A stretch of 64,000 bases of DNA from Kosakonia radicincitans DSM 16656 (GCF_000280495.2 NZ_CP018016.1:496001-560000); one strand, 5' to 3'; counted from the first letter of the stretch, positions 33,362 to 47,385 are shown. Numbers and translations are program-made. Notes: generated by a model from the sequence alone, not told the origin.

Positions 33362-34087
33362 TCAGAGTCTGAAGTCTTCCCCAAGATATACGCGCTTAAC
33401 GTGTTCGTCTTCAAGGATTTGCTGCGGTGTACCATGAGCAATTAAATGCCCCTGGCTGACGATATAAGCACGTTCACACACCGCCAGCGTTTCGCGAACA
33501 TTGTGATCAGTAATTAACACGCCTAACCCACTGTCACGTAAGTGTTCAATGATGCGTTTGATGTCGATAACCGAAATAGGATCGACGCCCGCAAAGGGTT
33601 CATCCAGCAAGATAAATTTAGGATTTGCCGCCAGTGCGCGCGCAATTTCAACGCGGCGACGTTCACCACCGGAAAGGGACTGTCCCATATTGTCGCGCAG
33701 ATGCTCAATATGGAACTCTTCCATCAACTCGTTAGCGCGATCCTCGCGCTGTTCGGAAGTCAGATCGTCACGGATCTGAAGCACCGCCATCAGGTTGTCG
33801 TACACGCTCAAACGACGAAAAATAGACGCTTCCTGCGGCAAATAACCGATGCCGCGACGTGCGCGCGCATGCAGTGGCAGTAAGCTGATATCGTCGTCAT
33901 CAATAATGATATTGCCCGCGTCACGCGGAACAATCCCGACCACCATATAGAAGGTGGTCGTTTTCCCTGCGCCGTTAGGGCCAAGTAGCCCAACAATTTC
34001 GCCAGAGTTAACGGTCAGGCTGACGTCTTCAACCACGCGGCGACCCTTATAGGCTTTCGCGAGATTCTTTGCAGTTAATGTTGCCAT
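33362..34087 (-). CDS. lptB: LPS export ABC transporter ATPase LptB
   Basis: A 241-residue ABC ATPase with Walker A GPNGAGKT, the signature [15 protein letters not shown] and Walker [11 protein letters not shown]. Two LptB subunits power extraction of LPS by LptFG from the inner membrane and push it along the LptC-LptA bridge. It starts 6 bases after lptA. Length equals E. coli LptB. Confidence 0.97.
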   Translation of the reverse strand: MATLTAKNLAKAYKGRRVVEDVSLTVNSGEIVGLLGPNGAGKTTTFYMVVGIVPRDAGNIIIDDDDISLLPLHARARRGIGYLPQEASIFRRLSVYDNLMAVLQIRDDLTSEQREDRANELMEEFHIEHLRDNMGQSLSGGERRRVEIARALAANPKFILLDEPFAGVDPISVIDIKRIIEHLRDSGLGVLITDHNVRETLAVCERAYIVSQGHLIAHGTPQQILEDEHVKRVYLGEDFRL

Positions 34088-34093
34088 AACGAA

Positions 34094-34648
34094 TTAGTTA
34101 CTCTTCTTAGGAGCCGGGGTTTGGGTGTTGCCCTTGTCCTGCAACTGCGACGGCACCAGTACGGTGGTGACGCGTTTACCTTTGTCGCTGAACGCCTGCA
34201 TTTTCTGCTCTTTCACCAGGTAGGTGATCTTGTCGCCTGTGATGTTGCTGTCCAGCTGCTCGAGATAGGCCTTACCGGTCAGCACGACAAAATCTTTTTC
34301 CAGCTCGTAGTGCATCTGTAAAGCGTGGCCTTTCACCGGTTTGCCGTTGTCCTGCATCTGATAAAACGTAGCCGGGTTGCCATAACCATCAATGATCTCT
34401 TTGCCTTGCTGGCCGCCCGGACGCGTCACCACCACTTTATCGGCGTTGATTTTAATGGTTCCCTGCGTCACCACGACATTGCCGGTGAAGGTGACAATAT
34501 TGCCCTGCATATCCAGCGACTGCTGATCGGAGTCGATATGGATCGGCTGTTCGGTATCACCGGTCACGGCAAAAGCCGGAAGCGCAGCGGCAAAAAGCGT
34601 ACTGGCAAGAACCAGGTTAAGGCTGAGTTTGTTTGTTTTGAATTTCAT
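34094..34648 (-). CDS. lptA: LPS transport periplasmic protein LptA
   Basis: A 184-residue secreted protein with a signal peptide (cleavage after AFA, about residue 27) and an OstA/LptA beta-jellyroll that stacks head to tail to form the periplasmic LPS bridge. The start at 34648 (MKFKTNK) matches E. coli; it lies inside the end of lptC, a 32-base overlap also found in E. coli. A sigmaE-like promoter within lptC could drive lptAB separately under envelope stress. Confidence 0.96.
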   Translation of the reverse strand: MKFKTNKLSLNLVLASTLFAAALPAFAVTGDTEQPIHIDSDQQSLDMQGNIVTFTGNVVVTQGTIKINADKVVVTRPGGQQGKEIIDGYGNPATFYQMQDNGKPVKGHALQMHYELEKDFVVLTGKAYLEQLDSNITGDKITYLVKEQKMQAFSDKGKRVTTVLVPSQLQDKGNTQTPAPKKSN

Positions 34649-35192
34649 AGGAGCTTCTAACCTTTTCAATCAGCTCGGCGTTTTTGCTGCGTAAGTTGCC
34701 GCGCATTTTCAGGCCGGTGGAATTAAATGTTGTTCCGTACAATGTTACCTGATCATCGGAAGTAACATCCTGCGTTACCAGATTGATCTGGGCGTTATCC
34801 GTGGTGATTTTTCGTAGCTGTGCATCTGCTGTCAATGCGTTGACCTCAACATGTCCGTAAAGGTAAAGCATTCTGTCGCTTGTTAATTTCGCTTTATCTG
34901 ACTTAATTGACCAGGTCGGTATTTTGTTCTGGTCAAAGGTTGTCAGCACCGGTTTCGCGTACCAACTCACGCCATCGACGGAGTAGTATTCGACATTTTG
35001 CGCAATCAAGCGGTAGTTGAGCGCACCTTCCGGGCTATAAACCACCGTGTCGGTGTGTTTGCTGGTGTAGGTTGGCGCTTTGTCGTCAGTTGTGGTTTGT
35101 TCAGGTTCATCCTGAGAGGTCAGGTTAATACCAATCAGTACCAAAGCGACCAGCGCCAGTAGAATAATGACCCAACGTCTGGTTTTACTCAT
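34617..35192 (-). CDS. lptC: LPS export protein LptC
   Basis: A 191-residue bitopic protein. It has an N-terminal membrane helix (about residues 7-25) and a periplasmic LptA-like jellyroll that receives LPS from LptBFG and passes it to LptA. The stop overlaps lptA by 32 bases and its start overlaps the kdsC stop by four, so the three are translationally coupled. Length equals E. coli. Confidence 0.96.
   Translation of the reverse strand: MSKTRRWVIILLALVALVLIGINLTSQDEPEQTTTDDKAPTYTSKHTDTVVYSPEGALNYRLIAQNVEYYSVDGVSWYAKPVLTTFDQNKIPTWSIKSDKAKLTSDRMLYLYGHVEVNALTADAQLRKITTDNAQINLVTQDVTSDDQVTLYGTTFNSTGLKMRGNLRSKNAELIEKVRSSYEIQNKQTQP
34709..34736 (-). promoter_or_regulatory. Candidate sigmaE promoter for lptAB inside lptC
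   Basis: On the minus strand GGAACAA (34736-34730) is followed after exactly 16 bases by CCTGA (34713-34709), close to the sigmaE pattern GGAACTT-N16-TCTGA/TCAAA. E. coli has a sigmaE-dependent lptA promoter in the equivalent place. Confidence 0.55.
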
Positions 35193-35755
35193 ATCGATTG
35201 CCCTTTGGCCTCATCCAGCTTGCCCTGCGCCAGCAGCAACAAATCACACACTTCACGGACTGCGCCGCGGCCTCCATTGATGCGCGTAACATAATCGGCA
35301 CGCGGAAGCAGCAAGGGATGCGCATCGGCGACGGCAATGCTTAGACCAATTTCGGCCATCACCGGCCAGTCAATTAAATCATCACCCACATAGGCAACCT
35401 GCTCCGGCGTTAGCGCCAGCCTGGCCAGTAATTCATGGTAGGCCAGTAGTTTATCCGACTGTCCCTGATACAGGTGCTTAATCTTCAGGGTTTCACAACG
35501 ATCTTCTACCAGTTTAGCTTTTCGACCGGTAATAATGGCGATCTCAATGCCGGAAGTTAATGCACAGCGGATCCCGTAGCCATCGCGAACGTTAAACGCT
35601 TTTAGCTCTTCCCCATTGTTGCCCATATAGATGAGGCCATCGGATAGCACGCCGTCCACATCGAGGATCAGCAGGCGAATTTTTTCCGCTTTACTCATGA
35701 CTTGCGCGCTAACCGGCCCATAACAGGTTGGAAGCGACGCGCCAGCATTACTCAT
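35189..35755 (-). CDS. kdsC: 3-deoxy-D-manno-octulosonate 8-phosphate phosphatase KdsC
   Basis: A 188-residue HAD-family phosphatase with the nucleophile motif LDVDGVLSDG (about residues 31-40), GRKAKLVEDR and the metal-binding GDDLIDWP. It hydrolyses KDO-8-phosphate to KDO, the inner-core sugar of LPS. It lacks a cap domain and works as a tetramer. It lies 14 bases after kdsD, the first step of the same pathway, and is coupled to lptC. Confidence 0.97.
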   Translation of the reverse strand: MSNAGASLPTCYGPVSAQVMSKAEKIRLLILDVDGVLSDGLIYMGNNGEELKAFNVRDGYGIRCALTSGIEIAIITGRKAKLVEDRCETLKIKHLYQGQSDKLLAYHELLARLALTPEQVAYVGDDLIDWPVMAEIGLSIAVADAHPLLLPRADYVTRINGGRGAVREVCDLLLLAQGKLDEAKGQSI

Positions 35756-35769
35756 TCTGATGTCCTTCT

Positions 35770-36756
35770 TTACACTACGCCAGCGCGCAGCAAATCATGC
35801 ATATGTAACACACCCAGCAACTGGTCGCCATCGGCAACCATCACCGAGGTAATGTGGCGGGACTGCATCAGGTTCAGCGCATCAACCGCAAGCGTATTAG
35901 GCCGTACGCGAATGCCGCCCGGTGTCATCACGTCAGCAATACCCATGTTGCGTACATCTCCGCCCATATCAAACACGCGACGTAAGTCGCCGTCGGTAAA
36001 AATGCCTTCGATCTTCATCAGATCGTCGCAGATCACCGTCATACCTAAATTTTTGCGTGTGATCTCCAGCAGCGCATCGCGCAAACTGGCGGCCTTGCTG
36101 ACATGCGGGATCTCATCGCCGGTGTGCATGATATCGTTGACGCGCAACAACAGCTTGCGTCCCAGCGCGCCGCCAGGGTGAGAAAGGGCGAAATCCTCTG
36201 CGGTAAACCCACGCGCTTTCAATAGCGCAACCGCCAGCGCATCACCCATGACCAACGCGGCTGTGGTACTGGAAGTCGGCGCCAGGCCAAGCGGGCAGGC
36301 TTCTTTAGGCACCTTCACGCAGAGATGAATATCCGCCGCGCGCGCCATACTGCTTTCCGGGCGGCTGGTCATACAGATCAGCGAAACTTTTAGCCGTTTC
36401 AGTACCGGGATCAGCGCCAGTATTTCGTTTGATTCGCCAGAGTTAGACAGGGCGATCACCACATCCTGCGGGCTGACCATACCCAGATCGCCATGAGCCG
36501 CCTCGCCGGGATGGACAAAAAAGGAAGGGGTGCCCGTGCTGGCGAATGTGGCCGCCATTTTTCTGCCGATATGGCCGGATTTTCCCATCCCCATCACCAC
36601 TACTTTGCCGGCGCAATAGAACATTTTCTCGCACGCCTGAGCGAAGTCATGGTTGATGTATTGATCAAGCTGTGCGAGGCCTTCACGTTCAATCTCGAGG
36701 ACGTCTTTGCCTGCTTGTTGAAAGTCAAAACCCGGCTGCAAATCTATTTGCGACAT
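35770..36756 (-). CDS. kdsD: Arabinose-5-phosphate isomerase KdsD
   Basis: A 328-residue protein with an N-terminal SIS sugar-isomerase domain (GMGKSGHIGRKMAATFAS; SNSGESNEI) and two C-terminal CBS domains (about residues 205-328). It converts ribulose-5-phosphate to arabinose-5-phosphate for KDO synthesis. It follows yrbG by 13 bases and precedes kdsC. Length equals E. coli KdsD. Confidence 0.97.
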   Translation of the reverse strand: MSQIDLQPGFDFQQAGKDVLEIEREGLAQLDQYINHDFAQACEKMFYCAGKVVVMGMGKSGHIGRKMAATFASTGTPSFFVHPGEAAHGDLGMVSPQDVVIALSNSGESNEILALIPVLKRLKVSLICMTSRPESSMARAADIHLCVKVPKEACPLGLAPTSSTTAALVMGDALAVALLKARGFTAEDFALSHPGGALGRKLLLRVNDIMHTGDEIPHVSKAASLRDALLEITRKNLGMTVICDDLMKIEGIFTDGDLRRVFDMGGDVRNMGIADVMTPGGIRVRPNTLAVDALNLMQSRHITSVMVADGDQLLGVLHMHDLLRAGVV

Positions 36757-36769
36757 AATGCGTATCCGA

Positions 36770-37744
36770 TTATCCAGTCAAAAGCGGCGACAGCCAGTAC
36801 AGCATCGCCAGCCATACGATAAACCCGCTAAACAGCAGCGCGCCCACGCCCTTACTGATCTGCTTACGTTTCCAGCAGGTAAGGGCAAAAATGGCGCTGA
36901 CCAGTAACATCACGCCATAATCACGCGTAAAAGCCATCGGGTTAAACGTGCCCGGCGCAATCAGCGCGGGCAAGCCAAGCACGATAGCAATATTAAAAAT
37001 GTTGGAGCCAATGATATTGCCTATCGCAATATCGTCTTCCCCCTTGCGTGCTCCCGCAATGGCTGTTGCCAGTTCCGGAAGCCCGGTGCCGATGGCAATA
37101 ACCGTCAGGCCAATGGTGAGTTCGCTGATCGCAAAATAGTTCGCCACCACGGTGGCGTTATCCACCACCATGCGTGTTGCCATCGGCATAATAATCAGCG
37201 CGACGCCCAGCCACAGGCAGGCGACAGAGAGCGTGCCATCGCGTGGCAATTCAGCCAGTTGCTCGCGTGTCAGGCTATCATTGCCCTGACGCTCGGCGTG
37301 GCGGGCAATTTTAACAATGAACACCAGCCATAGCACGGCTAATAACAGTAAAATAATGCCATCTACGCGCGTTAGCTGCCCATCGTAAAGCACAGCGCCA
37401 GCCAGCAAGCTGGCTAACAAGGTTAGCGGTAATTCTCGACGCAGAATATCGGAATGCACGGTAAAAGGGTGCAGCAGCGCCGCGACGCCGAGAATCAATA
37501 AGATATTGGTAATGTTGGAGCCGATGGCGGTACCGATAGCCAGATCAAGCTGGCCATGAAAGGAGGCTGCAACCGAGGTGATAATTTCTGGTAATGACGT
37601 GCCGATACTGACAACGGTCATCCCGATGATTAAAGGGGGTACGCCTAATGCCCGGCAAAGTATCGAAGCTGCGAACACCAGACGATCGGCGCTGTAGACC
37701 ACCAGGAGTAAACCAATTATCAATAGCGCCGTGGCTAAAAGCAT
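36770..37744 (-). CDS. yrbG: Calcium/sodium antiporter-family protein YrbG
   Basis: A 324-residue CaCA-superfamily inner-membrane transporter with about ten membrane helices. It shows the two internally repeated motifs GTSLPEIITS (alpha-1) and GTGLPELATA (alpha-2) that form the ion-binding site. Its physiological substrate in E. coli is not settled. It is the first gene of the minus-strand kds-lpt-rpoN cluster, divergent from the mla operon. Confidence 0.94.
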   Translation of the reverse strand: MLLATALLIIGLLLVVYSADRLVFAASILCRALGVPPLIIGMTVVSIGTSLPEIITSVAASFHGQLDLAIGTAIGSNITNILLILGVAALLHPFTVHSDILRRELPLTLLASLLAGAVLYDGQLTRVDGIILLLLAVLWLVFIVKIARHAERQGNDSLTREQLAELPRDGTLSVACLWLGVALIIMPMATRMVVDNATVVANYFAISELTIGLTVIAIGTGLPELATAIAGARKGEDDIAIGNIIGSNIFNIAIVLGLPALIAPGTFNPMAFTRDYGVMLLVSAIFALTCWKRKQISKGVGALLFSGFIVWLAMLYWLSPLLTG

Positions 37745-37973
37745 CTAACGTCCTTTCTTAAGGTATAATTCTGCCGGTTTGCAGGCCGCCATGTCGTGCG
37801 AAACCGGACGTTACGCATAGCGTAATGATTCCTAATTTTGACTTTATGCGGCTCAAAAGTAAAACAAATGCCAGCTTTCGCTAACCTCCGCGGGTAATAT
37901 TCTGTAAAAATATTGGGTTTTAGATGTTAGCAAGCGTCATGCTTATATCCGATAAGGTCGAAAGGAAAAGAAA
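37745..37973. other. Divergent yrbG-mlaF promoter region
   Basis: A 229-base gap with no ORF that holds promoters for both gene clusters. The mlaF ribosome-binding site GAAAGGAAAAG lies at its right end. No promoter could be assigned confidently. Confidence 0.5.
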
Positions 37974-39576
<1,603 letters not shown>

Positions 39577-39580
39577 GTTC

Positions 39581-40132
39581 ATGCAAACGAAAAAAAGTGA
39601 AATCTGGGTAGGTGTTTTTCTGGTGCTGGCGCTGCTGGCTGCACTCTTCATCTGCCTGAAGGCGGCGGATGTCACGTCAATGCGTACTGAACCGACCTAC
39701 CGCGTTTACGCGACATTCGACAATATCGGCGGCCTGAAAGCGCGCTCGCCGGTCCGCATTGGTGGGGTAGTGATTGGTCGCGTTGCTGATATCTCCCTCG
39801 ATCCTAAAACCTATCTGCCGCGCGTGGCGCTGGATATCGAAGATCGTTACAACCAGATCCCGGATACCAGTTCGCTGGCTATCCGTACGTCGGGTTTGCT
39901 GGGGGAACAGTATCTGGCGTTGAATGTCGGGTTTGACGATCCAGAAATGGGAACCTCGATGCTTAAAGATGGCAGCACAATTCAGGACACCAAGTCCGCG
40001 ATAGTGCTTGAGGATCTCATCGGACAATTCCTTTACAACAGTAAAGGCGGTGACAATAAGAATTCAGGCGATGCGGTAGCGCATGGTGAAGGGAATACTC
40101 AAGCCGCACCGTCTGCTGGTCAGACGAATTAA
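39581..40132 (+). CDS. mlaD: Phospholipid-binding MCE protein MlaD
   Basis: A 183-residue protein with one N-terminal membrane helix (about residues 7-25) and a single MCE domain (about 38-115: ATFDNIGGLKARSPVRIGGV). It assembles as a hexameric ring with a hydrophobic pore through which lipids pass to MlaC. The C-terminal tail is polar and low in complexity. The ATG at 39581 matches E. coli and lies 4 bases after mlaE; an upstream in-frame start at 39566 lies inside mlaE. Confidence 0.96.
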   Translation: MQTKKSEIWVGVFLVLALLAALFICLKAADVTSMRTEPTYRVYATFDNIGGLKARSPVRIGGVVIGRVADISLDPKTYLPRVALDIEDRYNQIPDTSSLAIRTSGLLGEQYLALNVGFDDPEMGTSMLKDGSTIQDTKSAIVLEDLIGQFLYNSKGGDNKNSGDAVAHGEGNTQAAPSAGQTN

Positions 40133-40147
40133 GAGGAGAATCGAGTT

Positions 40148-40786
40148 ATGTTTAAACGCTTATTAATGGTTGCCCTGTTAGTAGTGGCGCCGCTGGGTGC
40201 GGCAGTCGCTGCCGATCAAAGCAACCCGTATGCTGCAATGAAAGATGCGGCGCAGAAAACGTTCGATCGCCTCAAAAATGAGCAACCGCAGATCCGCGCT
40301 AACCCGGACTACTTGCGTGATGTCGTCGATCAGGAACTGCTGCCGTATGTACAGGTGAAGTATGCTGGTGCGTTGGTGCTGGGTCGTTACTATAAAGAAG
40401 CTACGCCGGCGCAGCGCGACGCGTATTTCGCCGCTTTCCGCGAGTATCTGAAACAGGCTTATGGCCAGGCGCTGGCGATGTATCACGGCCAGACTTATCA
40501 GATTGCACCGGAACAGCCGCTGGGCGATGCCACGATTGTGCCGATCCGCGTAACCATCATTGATCCGAACGGCCGTCCGCCTGTGCGACTGGATTTCCAG
40601 TGGCGTAAAAACACGCAGACCGGAAACTGGCAGGCCTTCGACATGATTGCCGAAGGGGTCAGCATGATCACCACTAAACAGAATGAGTGGAGCGATCTGC
40701 TGCGTACGAAAGGTATCGATGGTCTGACTGCGGAATTGCAGTCTATTTCCCGCCAGAAAATTACCCTGGACGAGAAGAAACAATGA
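40148..40786 (+). CDS. mlaC: Periplasmic phospholipid carrier MlaC
   Basis: A 212-residue secreted protein with a signal peptide (cleavage after AVA, about residue 21). It has the MlaC/Ttg2D fold and ferries phospholipids between MlaA-porin in the outer membrane and MlaFEDB. AAGAGGAG precedes the ATG. Its stop overlaps the mlaB start (ATGA). Confidence 0.96.
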   Translation: MFKRLLMVALLVVAPLGAAVAADQSNPYAAMKDAAQKTFDRLKNEQPQIRANPDYLRDVVDQELLPYVQVKYAGALVLGRYYKEATPAQRDAYFAAFREYLKQAYGQALAMYHGQTYQIAPEQPLGDATIVPIRVTIIDPNGRPPVRLDFQWRKNTQTGNWQAFDMIAEGVSMITTKQNEWSDLLRTKGIDGLTAELQSISRQKITLDEKKQ

Positions 40787-41076
40787 CGCCGCAGCTCAGC
40801 TGGTCGCGCGAGGGTGAAAGCCTGACGTTGCAGGGGGAACTGGACCAGGATGTCCTCAACCCGCTGTATAATGCACGCGTCGAGGCAATGAAAGGTGTAA
40901 CGTGCATCGATTTACAGGGCGTAACTCGTGTTGATACGGCTGGTGTCGCTTTATTGATTCATCTTATCGCTGAGGGGAAAAAGCAGGGCACCGCTATTTC
41001 GTTGGCTGGTATGAGCGATAATGTCACAACGCTCGCAGCACTGTATAACCTGCCCGAGGATGTACTCCCTCGCTAA
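40783..41076 (+). CDS. mlaB: STAS-domain protein MlaB
   Basis: A 97-residue STAS-domain cytoplasmic subunit that binds MlaF and is required for stability and activity of the MlaFEDB transporter. The conserved [13 protein letters not shown] segment carries the STAS serine/threonine site (Thr in VDTAG). It is more diverged from E. coli (roughly 60-65%) than its neighbours, although length and ends are the same. The start at 40783 overlaps mlaC by four bases. Confidence 0.93.
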   Translation: MTPQLSWSREGESLTLQGELDQDVLNPLYNARVEAMKGVTCIDLQGVTRVDTAGVALLIHLIAEGKKQGTAISLAGMSDNVTTLAALYNLPEDVLPR

Positions 41077-41098
41077 TTTTTTCAAAGCGTTACTATCT

Positions 41099-41131
41099 AA
41101 AGCCCCATCCTTTATATTGATGGGGCTTTTT
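41099..41131 (+). terminator. Terminator of mlaFEDCB
   Basis: AGCCCCATC (41101-41109) pairs with GATGGGGCT (41119-41127) around a 9-base loop, followed by T's. Confidence 0.9.
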
Positions 41132-41202
41132 GCTTGTTTAAGACCGCGTCACTTTCCTCTAAGATGTGTGACTGTTTTCACTATCAGATGATATTTACAC
41201 CC

Positions 41203-41457
41203 ATGGAAAATCATGAAATCCAGACAGTGCTTATGAACGCACTCTCTCTCCAGGAAGCCCACGTCACTGGCGATGGCAGCCACTTTCAGGTTGTCGCTGT
41301 GGGTGAGATTTTTGACGGCATGAGCCGGGTAAAGAAACAACAAACCATCTATGGCCCGCTGATGGAATACATCGCGGATAACCGTATTCATGCCCTGTCG
41401 ATCAAAGCGTATACACCGCAAGAGTGGGCTCGCGATCGCAAATTAAACGGCTTTTGA
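41203..41457 (+). CDS. ibaG: BolA-family protein IbaG
   Basis: An 84-residue BolA-like protein (YrbA) that binds monothiol glutaredoxin Grx4 through a shared [2Fe-2S] cluster. It is induced by acid in E. coli. The BolA core [21 protein letters not shown] is visible. The start is ambiguous: ATG 41203 gives the E. coli length, whereas ATG 41188 adds five residues; neither has a clear Shine-Dalgarno. It precedes murA. Confidence 0.92.
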   Translation: MENHEIQTVLMNALSLQEAHVTGDGSHFQVVAVGEIFDGMSRVKKQQTIYGPLMEYIADNRIHALSIKAYTPQEWARDRKLNGF

Positions 41458-41512
41458 GCGTAGGTGGGGCTCGTCCCGCTGCGCGTGTGAATTCTTAACA
41501 GAGATCAGATGA

Positions 41513-42772
<1,260 letters not shown>

Positions 42773-42787
42773 GCGACAGTTAGCGAC

Positions 42788-42815
42788 AAAAAAGGGAGCC
42801 TCTGCTCCCTTTTTT
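42788..42815. terminator. Bidirectional terminator between murA and sfsB
   Basis: GGGAGC (42794-42799) pairs with GCTCCC (42804-42809), loop CTCT, flanked by A's on the left and T's on the right, so it serves both convergent genes. Confidence 0.92.
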
Positions 42816-42830
42816 ACTGGCCGGTTTTAC

Positions 42831-43106
42831 TTACTTATCGCCGCGCTTTTTGCGCATCAGCTTTGTTTTATCAATAAAAGCATGCGTGACGGGATCGTAA
42901 TAGCGCGATGGCCATATTACCCACGGCTCTGTTCCCAGCGCCCTGGCGATAATCAACTCTCCTTTCGGCCAGGAACGGGTCAATGCATTCGCAAGGGTGG
43001 ATGAGCTTAACCCGTTTTTTCGCGATTCTGCGGCCAGCGATGTCCCTTTTTTACGCAGCCCTGCAATAATATCGGCTTGATGCCAGTCGATAAATTTCGT
43101 TTCCAT
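42831..43106 (-). CDS. sfsB: Ner-like DNA-binding protein SfsB (Nlp)
   Basis: A 91-residue protein of the Ner/Nlp family of phage-derived helix-turn-helix regulators, matching E. coli SfsB over nearly all its length (WHxADIIAGLRKKGTS; NGLSSSTLANAL is the recognition helix region). In E. coli overexpression affects maltose metabolism; the natural target is unclear. The start at 43106 has GGGAGA upstream; an ORF extension to 43190 is not conserved. The C-terminal tail KTKLMRKKRGDK differs from E. coli. Confidence 0.93.
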   Translation of the reverse strand: METKFIDWHQADIIAGLRKKGTSLAAESRKNGLSSSTLANALTRSWPKGELIIARALGTEPWVIWPSRYYDPVTHAFIDKTKLMRKKRGDK

Positions 43107-43278
43107 AACATCTCCCTGATAGAAGTTGATACCAATCCTTTTGTGATACTTACTATACTCATACAGGAATTTTTGTTCTAAAAAGTTCATGTATATTTTG
43201 TGTTTTAGGATTTTGACAAAGCAATGATGTCAGGTGATTTGAAAGGTTTTGATTTATTTATGGAAACTTACAAGAACT

Positions 43279-43300
43279 TTCCCGCGACAAAGCGCGGGAA
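43279..43300 (-). terminator. Hairpin after ispB
   Basis: CCCGCG (43281-43286) pairs with CGCGGG (43293-43298), extended by TT/AA, 11 bases after the ispB stop. It lacks a U tract, so it is at best a weak terminator. Confidence 0.45.
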
Positions 43301-43310
43301 TCTGGAAGGA

Positions 43311-44282
43311 TTAACGATCGCGCTGCACCGCGATATGGGCCAGGCCGATCAGTGCCTCTCTCCATGGGGTATCAGGCAGAACCTGTAGAGCAGAAATCGC
43401 TTTATCCGCTTCCTCTTCGGCGCGACGACGAGTCCACTCCAGTGAGCCGCAAGCTGCCATTGCTTCCAGTACAGGTTCCAGAAGATGCCGACCATTACCT
43501 TGCTCAATGGCTTCGCGAATCATCTGCGCCTGTTCCGGAGTACCGTGATGCATAGCATGCAACAGTGGCAACGTCGGTTTCCCCTCGTTCAGGTCATCAC
43601 CGGTGTTTTTACCTAATGTCTCGCCATCAGCGCTGTAATCCAGCAAGTCGTCGATCAACTGGAACGCGGTTCCCAGATAACGGCCGTAATCCTGTAACCC
43701 TTTTTCCTCTGCTTCGTTGCAGCCGGCCAGCAGACCGGAACACTGCGCCGCCGCTTCAAACAGACGTGCGGTTTTGCTATAGATGACGCGCATGTAGTTT
43801 TCTTCGGTGATGTTCGGGTCGTTGACGTTCATCAATTGCAGCACTTCACCTTCGGCAATGACGTTCACGGCTTCTGACATCAGTTCCAGCACCCTCAGCG
43901 AACCGAGACTGGTCATCATCTGAAAAGCGCGAGTATAGATAAAATCCCCGACCAGCACGCTGGCTGCATTACCAAATGCGGCATTGGCTGTCGCTTTGCC
44001 GCGACGCATGTCAGATTCATCCACAACATCGTCATGCAGAAGTGTCGCAGTGTGAATAAATTCGATCAGCGCTGCGATCGTGATGTGTGAATTGCCTTCA
44101 TATCCAACGGCGCGCGCCGCCAGTACTGCTATCATTGGGCGGATGCGTTTGCCACCGCCGCTTACGATGTAATAACCCAACTGGTTAATTAACTGAACAT
44201 CCGAGTTGAGTTGTTGCAGGATCGTCGCATTCACACCCGCCATATCTTGCGCGGTTAACTCATTGATTTTTTCTAAATTCAT
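43311..44282 (-). CDS. ispB: Octaprenyl diphosphate synthase IspB
   Basis: A 323-residue trans-polyprenyl diphosphate synthase with the two aspartate-rich motifs LLHDDVVDESD (FARM) and LIDDLLDYSAD (SARM) that bind Mg-diphosphate. It makes the C40 side chain of ubiquinone and menaquinone and is essential. MNLEKINEL at 44282 is the E. coli start; an upstream codon at 44315 adds 11 residues. Divergent from rplU. Confidence 0.97.
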   Translation of the reverse strand: MNLEKINELTAQDMAGVNATILQQLNSDVQLINQLGYYIVSGGGKRIRPMIAVLAARAVGYEGNSHITIAALIEFIHTATLLHDDVVDESDMRRGKATANAAFGNAASVLVGDFIYTRAFQMMTSLGSLRVLELMSEAVNVIAEGEVLQLMNVNDPNITEENYMRVIYSKTARLFEAAAQCSGLLAGCNEAEEKGLQDYGRYLGTAFQLIDDLLDYSADGETLGKNTGDDLNEGKPTLPLLHAMHHGTPEQAQMIREAIEQGNGRHLLEPVLEAMAACGSLEWTRRRAEEEADKAISALQVLPDTPWREALIGLAHIAVQRDR

Positions 44283-44440
44283 CGCAAAAGCCGGGCTTTC
44301 AGTCCTGTTTACCACATATCAAAATGGGATAACAAAGGGTTACGGGTTAGAATAGTATTGTTGATTGTACTGTAAAAACGCGCCAGATAAACGATACCTT
44401 ACAAGTTGTGTTTTTTTTCTTCGTTGAGTGACGATCTCTC

Positions 44441-44469
44441 TTGTCAAAGGCTCGCGATTTGCGTAATAT
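44441..44469 (+). promoter_or_regulatory. rplU-rpmA promoter
   Basis: TTGTCA (44441-44446), a 17-base spacer and TAATAT (44464-44469), followed by the GC-rich discriminator TCGCGCCC. This fits a strong, stringently controlled sigma70 promoter with transcription starting near 44476. Confidence 0.75.
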
Positions 44470-44495
44470 TCGCGCCCTATTGTGAATATTTATAG

Positions 44496-44852
<357 letters not shown>

Positions 44853-44872
44853 GACCTGAGGAGTAGATTTAA

Positions 44873-45130
<258 letters not shown>

Positions 45131-45155
45131 GTTTTTCGCGTCCCGGTAACGGAAG

Positions 45156-45184
45156 AAAGCCCCGCACAGGTTGCGGGGCTTTTT
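45156..45184 (+). terminator. Terminator after rpmA
   Basis: AGCCCCGCA (45158-45166) pairs with TGCGGGGCT (45172-45180), loop CAGGT, then T's. yhbE and obgE downstream need read-through or their own promoter. Confidence 0.92.
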
Positions 45185-45225
45185 ACATTAGAAGTCCGGT
45201 AAAATTTCTGGCAGGGAATACGGGC

Positions 45226-46191
45226 ATGAAACAGCAGGCAGGCATAGGTATCGTCCTGGCGCTCATCACTGCGATGTGCTGGGGGGCGCTACCTATTGCG
45301 ATGAAGCAGGTGCTGGAAGTGATGGAGCCGCCTACGGTGGTATTTTATCGCTTTTTAATGGCAGGGATCGGCCTCGGCCTGATTCTGGGCTACAAGAGGA
45401 AATTTCCTCCACTGCAAATGTTTCGTAAGCCGCGTTGGTTAATTTTGTTGGCTATTGCCACTGGTGGGTTGTTCGGAAACTTTATTCTGTTCAGCTCTTC
45501 CCTGCAGTATGTCAGCCCGACGGCCTCGCAGGTGATAGGTCAGCTTTCTCCCGTAGGTATGATGATTGCCAGCGTCTTTATTCTGAAAGAGAAGATGCGT
45601 GGTACTCAAGTGATTGGTGCATTGATGCTAATCAGTGGTCTGGTGATGTTTTTCAATACCAGCCTGGTGGAGATTTTTACCCGACTGACCGATTACACCT
45701 GGGGTGTTATTTTCGGGGTCGGTGCGGCAATGGTGTGGGTGAGCTACGGCGTCGCGCAAAAAATATTATTGCGTCGACTGGCGTCTCAGCAAATCCTCTT
45801 TTTGCTGTACACTTTATGTACGATAGCATTATTGCCGCTGGCAAAGCCCGGTGTACTGTTCCAGTTGAGCGAATGGCAACTCGCTTGCCTGATTTTTTGC
45901 GGGCTGAATACGCTGGTTGGGTACGGTGCGCTGGCGGAAGCAATGGCGCGCTGGCAGGCGGCGCAGGTAAGCGCATTGATTACGTTGACGCCGCTGTTTA
46001 CGTTGTTATTTTCAGATGTGTTATCAATGGCCTGGCCCGATGTTTTCGCCAGACCGATGTTAAACCTGGTCGGTTATCTCGGTGCGTTTGTCGTGGTTGC
46101 GGGCGCCATGTTTTCCGCTATTGGCCATCGTCTGCTGGGACGTTGGCGCAGTCGTGAAGTGGTCGTCACTGTGCCCCGCTCAGGCGAATGA
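45226..46191 (+). CDS. yhbE: EamA/DMT-family transporter YhbE
   Basis: A 321-residue inner-membrane protein with ten predicted membrane helices in two EamA repeats (about residues 5-140 and 160-295), of the drug/metabolite transporter superfamily. The substrate is unknown. It has the E. coli length and lies in the conserved rpmA-yhbE-obgE order, 15 bases before obgE. Confidence 0.93.
   Translation: MKQQAGIGIVLALITAMCWGALPIAMKQVLEVMEPPTVVFYRFLMAGIGLGLILGYKRKFPPLQMFRKPRWLILLAIATGGLFGNFILFSSSLQYVSPTASQVIGQLSPVGMMIASVFILKEKMRGTQVIGALMLISGLVMFFNTSLVEIFTRLTDYTWGVIFGVGAAMVWVSYGVAQKILLRRLASQQILFLLYTLCTIALLPLAKPGVLFQLSEWQLACLIFCGLNTLVGYGALAEAMARWQAAQVSALITLTPLFTLLFSDVLSMAWPDVFARPMLNLVGYLGAFVVVAGAMFSAIGHRLLGRWRSREVVVTVPRSGE

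Positions 46192-47385
<1,194 letters not shown>

Noticed and set aside
45435..46157. 240-codon plus-strand frame in yhbE
   Set aside because: A +1 shadow inside yhbE, whose own frame encodes the conserved membrane protein.
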